From: Trichopria drosophilae
Lineage: Eukaryota > Arthropoda > Insecta > Hymenoptera > Diapriidae
Direction of reading: 5' to 3'
Length of the DNA: 64,000 bases
Assembly (NCBI GenBank): GCA_030407085.1
Contig: CM059583.1
Location: 42,563,001-42,627,000, forward strand
The notes beneath the pieces are model-generated. The model did not search any database and was not told the origin of the DNA. It saw only the letters and a list, made by a program, of their open reading frames with translations. The translations under genes and the position numbers were made by a program. Each line of letters starts with the position of its first letter. Position 1 is the stretch's first letter. Below, piece by piece: positions 61,001-64,000 of this stretch.

Positions 61001-62144
61001 CTGCTATTTTTACCTGCTTTATTCTGCAAGCACTATTATCGGTTACACAAGTCTCCAGGAACTAAATGATCAAACCGAGGACACCGGCACACTGCTGGAT
61101 GCTTAATAAATGATGGCGCAATAATACAACGTCCCCTCCATTTACGCCACTGATTCAACTTTTTATTCGTTTTAGATTTTAATGCCCATCAACGTCATCT
61201 AGTAGCTATGTATATCAGTAACACGCAGGAACATTTAAGCGTAGCTCATCTTGTGCCTGTTTCCTTAAAAATTACTTACGATCGTATCCCGTACGACCAG
61301 TATTCTAATTTATCTGCTTATGTTAGGACTACACTACACAAACGTTATTTGCCGAATTTCGAAAATTTTTATTTGTTTGTACTCAAAATAGAAATCATCA
61401 TTTTATCTCAAAACAGCACATATGTCTCCTATGAGTTGTCAAAAAAAAAATTCAGAATCTAATTCTTTAAATTAATCAATTACTTATAGTAAAACTGTGC
61501 AATGACTAATGCCTAAGTTATAAAAATTACTTAGCATCTAAACTATTGAATGAAATTTATATGATATTTCTAATGTTAACGATGTTAATTTCATATTCAA
61601 AATATCGTATATTTATATTACCATTACATTAAACTGAACGAAAATTTGAGAATAATTAATGGTTAATATATATTTTGAACCTTTTGTAATTATTGCAACA
61701 TTATTCAAATATTTTCTTTAATTATTACGTTTCAACTTATAAATATTTAACATTTGTATAATTAACTCTACACGAAACTCTAATTATCTCGATGGACTTG
61801 TACTACTTTTTTACTGAACAATGAATTTGGTATTTTGTACTTTGCCCCCACCCCACCTTCTCGAAACTTGAATTGTAATGATAACAATAGTTTCTAAATG
61901 CTCAGAAAAAACCGATGTCGGAATCCAGAGGTCGTTCAGAAAATGTGGTAGAGGAATAATCTTGTGAATAATCTTGACTCCAACAAAGCAACTTAAACCT
62001 AGCACGTCCACCTTAGCACTTGCATCTTTTCAAGCTCATTTAATACCATTTAATGTCGCATATAGTAATTTTATACTCTATGTTTAAACAAAATATCACG
62101 CGGATACGATGCTTTGAAACCCACAGTCGGACTATCCTAACAAA
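58073..62144. other. AT-rich intergenic DNA, no gene recognised
   Basis: Four kilobases of very AT-rich sequence. The few open frames of 60-84 codons (for example 61208..61462) have low-complexity, random-looking translations. Nothing nameable. Confidence 0.4.
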
Positions 62145-62396
62145 CTAGAAGTTTACTGAAAAGATGTTCATTGATACTGGGCCTACGGGTATACCGGATA
62201 TGTGCCCCATTAAATGAGCCTTAAACTCCTGTAAATTACTTTGATAGGATTCGCTAAAAATGGTTTCTGGAATGACGGTACCAGTTTCAAAGTAACTGTT
62301 TAAATTCTCTGCCTGCTTGCTCACAGGGTCCTTAATCGTTACTGGAACTATCAGATGCCTTACATGAGCCGTACTTTCTTGGGAGGATCCTTTTTT
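62145..62396 (-). pseudogene. 83-codon coding-like open frame ending in TAG, unrecognised
   Basis: Open from just after a TGA at 62397..62399 to a TAG at 62145..62147. It has no initiating ATG near its start; the first Met is residue 66. The composition is that of a real protein: AHVRHLIVPVTIKDPVSKQA, then ENLNSYFETGTVIPETIFSE, then LMGHISGIPVGPVS. It could be the terminal exon of a gene to the right, or a decayed retrocopy or transposon piece. A duplicated GGATCCTCCC lies at its 5' edge. I do not recognise the family, so pseudogene is only a provisional type. Confidence 0.3.
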
Positions 62397-64000
62397 TCAC
62401 GGGAGGATCCAGTTTTCTAGAGTGGTTAATATGTAGAATACTATCATACTTATCAACATACATTAAAAATTATTAGACAACATTAGGTCACTGAAATTGT
62501 GGAGAGGTATTTCTACTCGGGGAAGATTTAAACACCAGCAAAGGTACTAGTGAACTAAATTATTATAACTCTATCCAAATTGATTGGAGTAAAGGAAATG
62601 AATACGTTTATTCACCATTAGAGAATATTATCTACTATGGAAAATGAAGTTCCTCTATAAAGACTAGTGACAGAAACATCTGCGGATATCCGATAATATG
62701 TGCAATAGTCATATTTGGTTATCTAGACTCATCTGGTTATCGGAAATGAAGGGTTTGGGACGTTCCACTTACGCATTGTTTAAGATTACCAAGTTATGTT
62801 TCATGCATTAGCAGAATTAACTGAGTCCAAGGGACTGAAGTTTAAGTCTAACGGTTTTAAAATGTATACCAGAGGATATGTAAGAACAACTAAAAAGCAA
62901 CCTCCTCACCCCTCTCGAAAAAGAAGACCCAAACAACGCATAGTAGATGACGTCCCTTGTGGTTTTCTTTCCGCGTCAACTTGATTTTTCTTTTGACAAA
63001 TACATATATTATGATGTTTTATTTGTATAGTGTTTTGCCTGTGGGCCGTTCATCATATCGCGAAGTACAAGAGCCTTCTCTTCAAGTATATACTTATTTT
63101 TCTTGCAAATTTTGTAAGAGACTTCCATTCTCTACAGATCCATCAGTGCTACTCTCTCAAACTCTGAATTATAAATTCATAATCTATTATTCATAGTCAG
63201 TAGTAGCAGTAGACAGTGGTAATCTTTGTTTCCCTCCATTCATATAGAAGTCTAAAACCAACGTGTTAAAGTGCTGTTTATGTAAAGCAATCCCGCACAA
63301 AGAAAGAAGTATGAGGGAGGTTCCATAACAGAATCTCGAGTTCACAGGGTCAGATATATGAAAGAGAATGAAATGAAAGAAACATGAATTTCAAAATGAA
63401 GACTATATATCTTAGAAAAGCAATACTAAAAGAGAAGGACGAGGCGGGGGGGGGGGTCTTTTAAAAGGAAACGCCTTGAAATTTAATGAACACGTGTTGG
63501 AAGCACAATTCCGTCATTAAACGACTTTTGATATAATTAATACAGACAAAAGATTTGTAATAAAAACAGGTATATCTCTTAAATTTATTGTCATTGCCCA
63601 TATAATTTTATGTATGTCTTCAAAATGGATCTCTTCCACCACATAGAAAATTCACAAAATTTAATAGTTCTTTTATGACTTTGACCGTTCAAGGAATATG
63701 TCGGTTAGTCCACCAATTCTAACATCTTTCCTCTTTCTCACCATAAGAAGTATAAGAGAGAAAACAATAGAAAATATGAAAATGGCGAGAAGGTGGATTT
63801 TGAAATAACCAGGGTCTATTGTACATATCTGTCAAATACATTTTTTTATTTTGTTGAAATCTCACCGACGTGTAACCGAACAATAATTTTTCGTACCGCC
63901 CCCATCCACCGAAAAGTGCGAAAGTATTCTCTTTCGTACTACTGGCACAGTCTACTATATTCAATAAGAATCATGTAATGGAAATAAAAATGTTGTTTAT
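62397..64000. other. Right-edge intergenic DNA, no gene recognised
   Basis: Open frames at 62796..62984 (+) and 62957..63196 (+) have plausible residue mixes but no recognised homology. A run of about 11 G lies near 63445..63456. CCGAACAATAATTTTTCGTA followed by a GC-rich stretch at 63880..63930 looks like part of an interspersed repeat. Confidence 0.35.

Noticed and set aside
63719..63964. Opposing 81- and 61-codon frames near the right edge
   Set aside because: They overlap each other on opposite strands with no family match; the underlying sequence looks like an interspersed repeat.
1..64000. CRISPR arrays, operons, rRNA or tRNA genes
   Set aside because: The window is eukaryotic with spliced genes. 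No regularly spaced repeats, no A/B-box tRNA structure and no rRNA-like sequence were seen.

Overview
The window is AT-rich eukaryotic nuclear DNA, almost certainly from an insect. Its coding content is one gene family: a head-to-tail array of five sigma-class glutathione S-transferase genes (the family that includes insect GSTS1 and vertebrate haematopoietic prostaglandin D synthase). All five lie on the minus strand. The exons are short, the introns long and full of repeats, and splice sites follow GT/AG. I cannot fix the insect order from sequence alone.

Layout, left to right, numbering the copies from the left. Copy 1 (exons 1-3 at 309..4186) loses its last exon beyond the left edge. Copy 2 is 11815..20066, copy 3 is 28650..34180, copy 4 is 41334..52444 and copy 5 is 53439..56729. 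Each complete gene has four coding exons of exactly 133, 168, 140 and 168 nt, with introns in phases 1, 1 and 0, giving 202 residues with no indels between copies. Residue numbers therefore match across copies and line up with human H-PGDS: Tyr8, Trp39, Lys43, Gln63, Ser64 and Asp93/96/97. Every copy has a splice acceptor 2 to 10 nt before the ATG, so each should have an upstream non-coding leader exon. Copies 1 and 2 keep a recognisably homologous promoter/leader block about 0.86 kb upstream of their ATGs. Copies 1 and 2 look like the youngest pair. Copy 4 is the most diverged, and copy 3 carries Cys in place of the glutathione-binding Ser64.

The rest is intergenic and intronic DNA filled with transposon debris: Jockey-like LINE relics on both strands (5559..7680 +, 36712..36861 +, 47100..47830 -), a piggyBac-type element with TTAA flanks in copy 5 intron 3, a hAT-type MITE with a clean 8-bp target duplication in copy 4 intron 1, several long fold-back elements, smaller MITEs, tandem repeats and microsatellites. 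The right-hand 7 kb (56730..64000) lies upstream of copy 5 and holds no gene I recognise. One 83-codon open frame on the minus strand there (62145..62396) reads like coding sequence.

Taken together, the genes look like a locally expanded detoxification or eicosanoid-type GST family whose copies are diverging at the glutathione site (copy 3) and at the dimer-interface metal site (copy 4). All coordinates were counted by hand and could be off by a base or two at exon edges. Exon lengths and reading frames were cross-checked for each gene.
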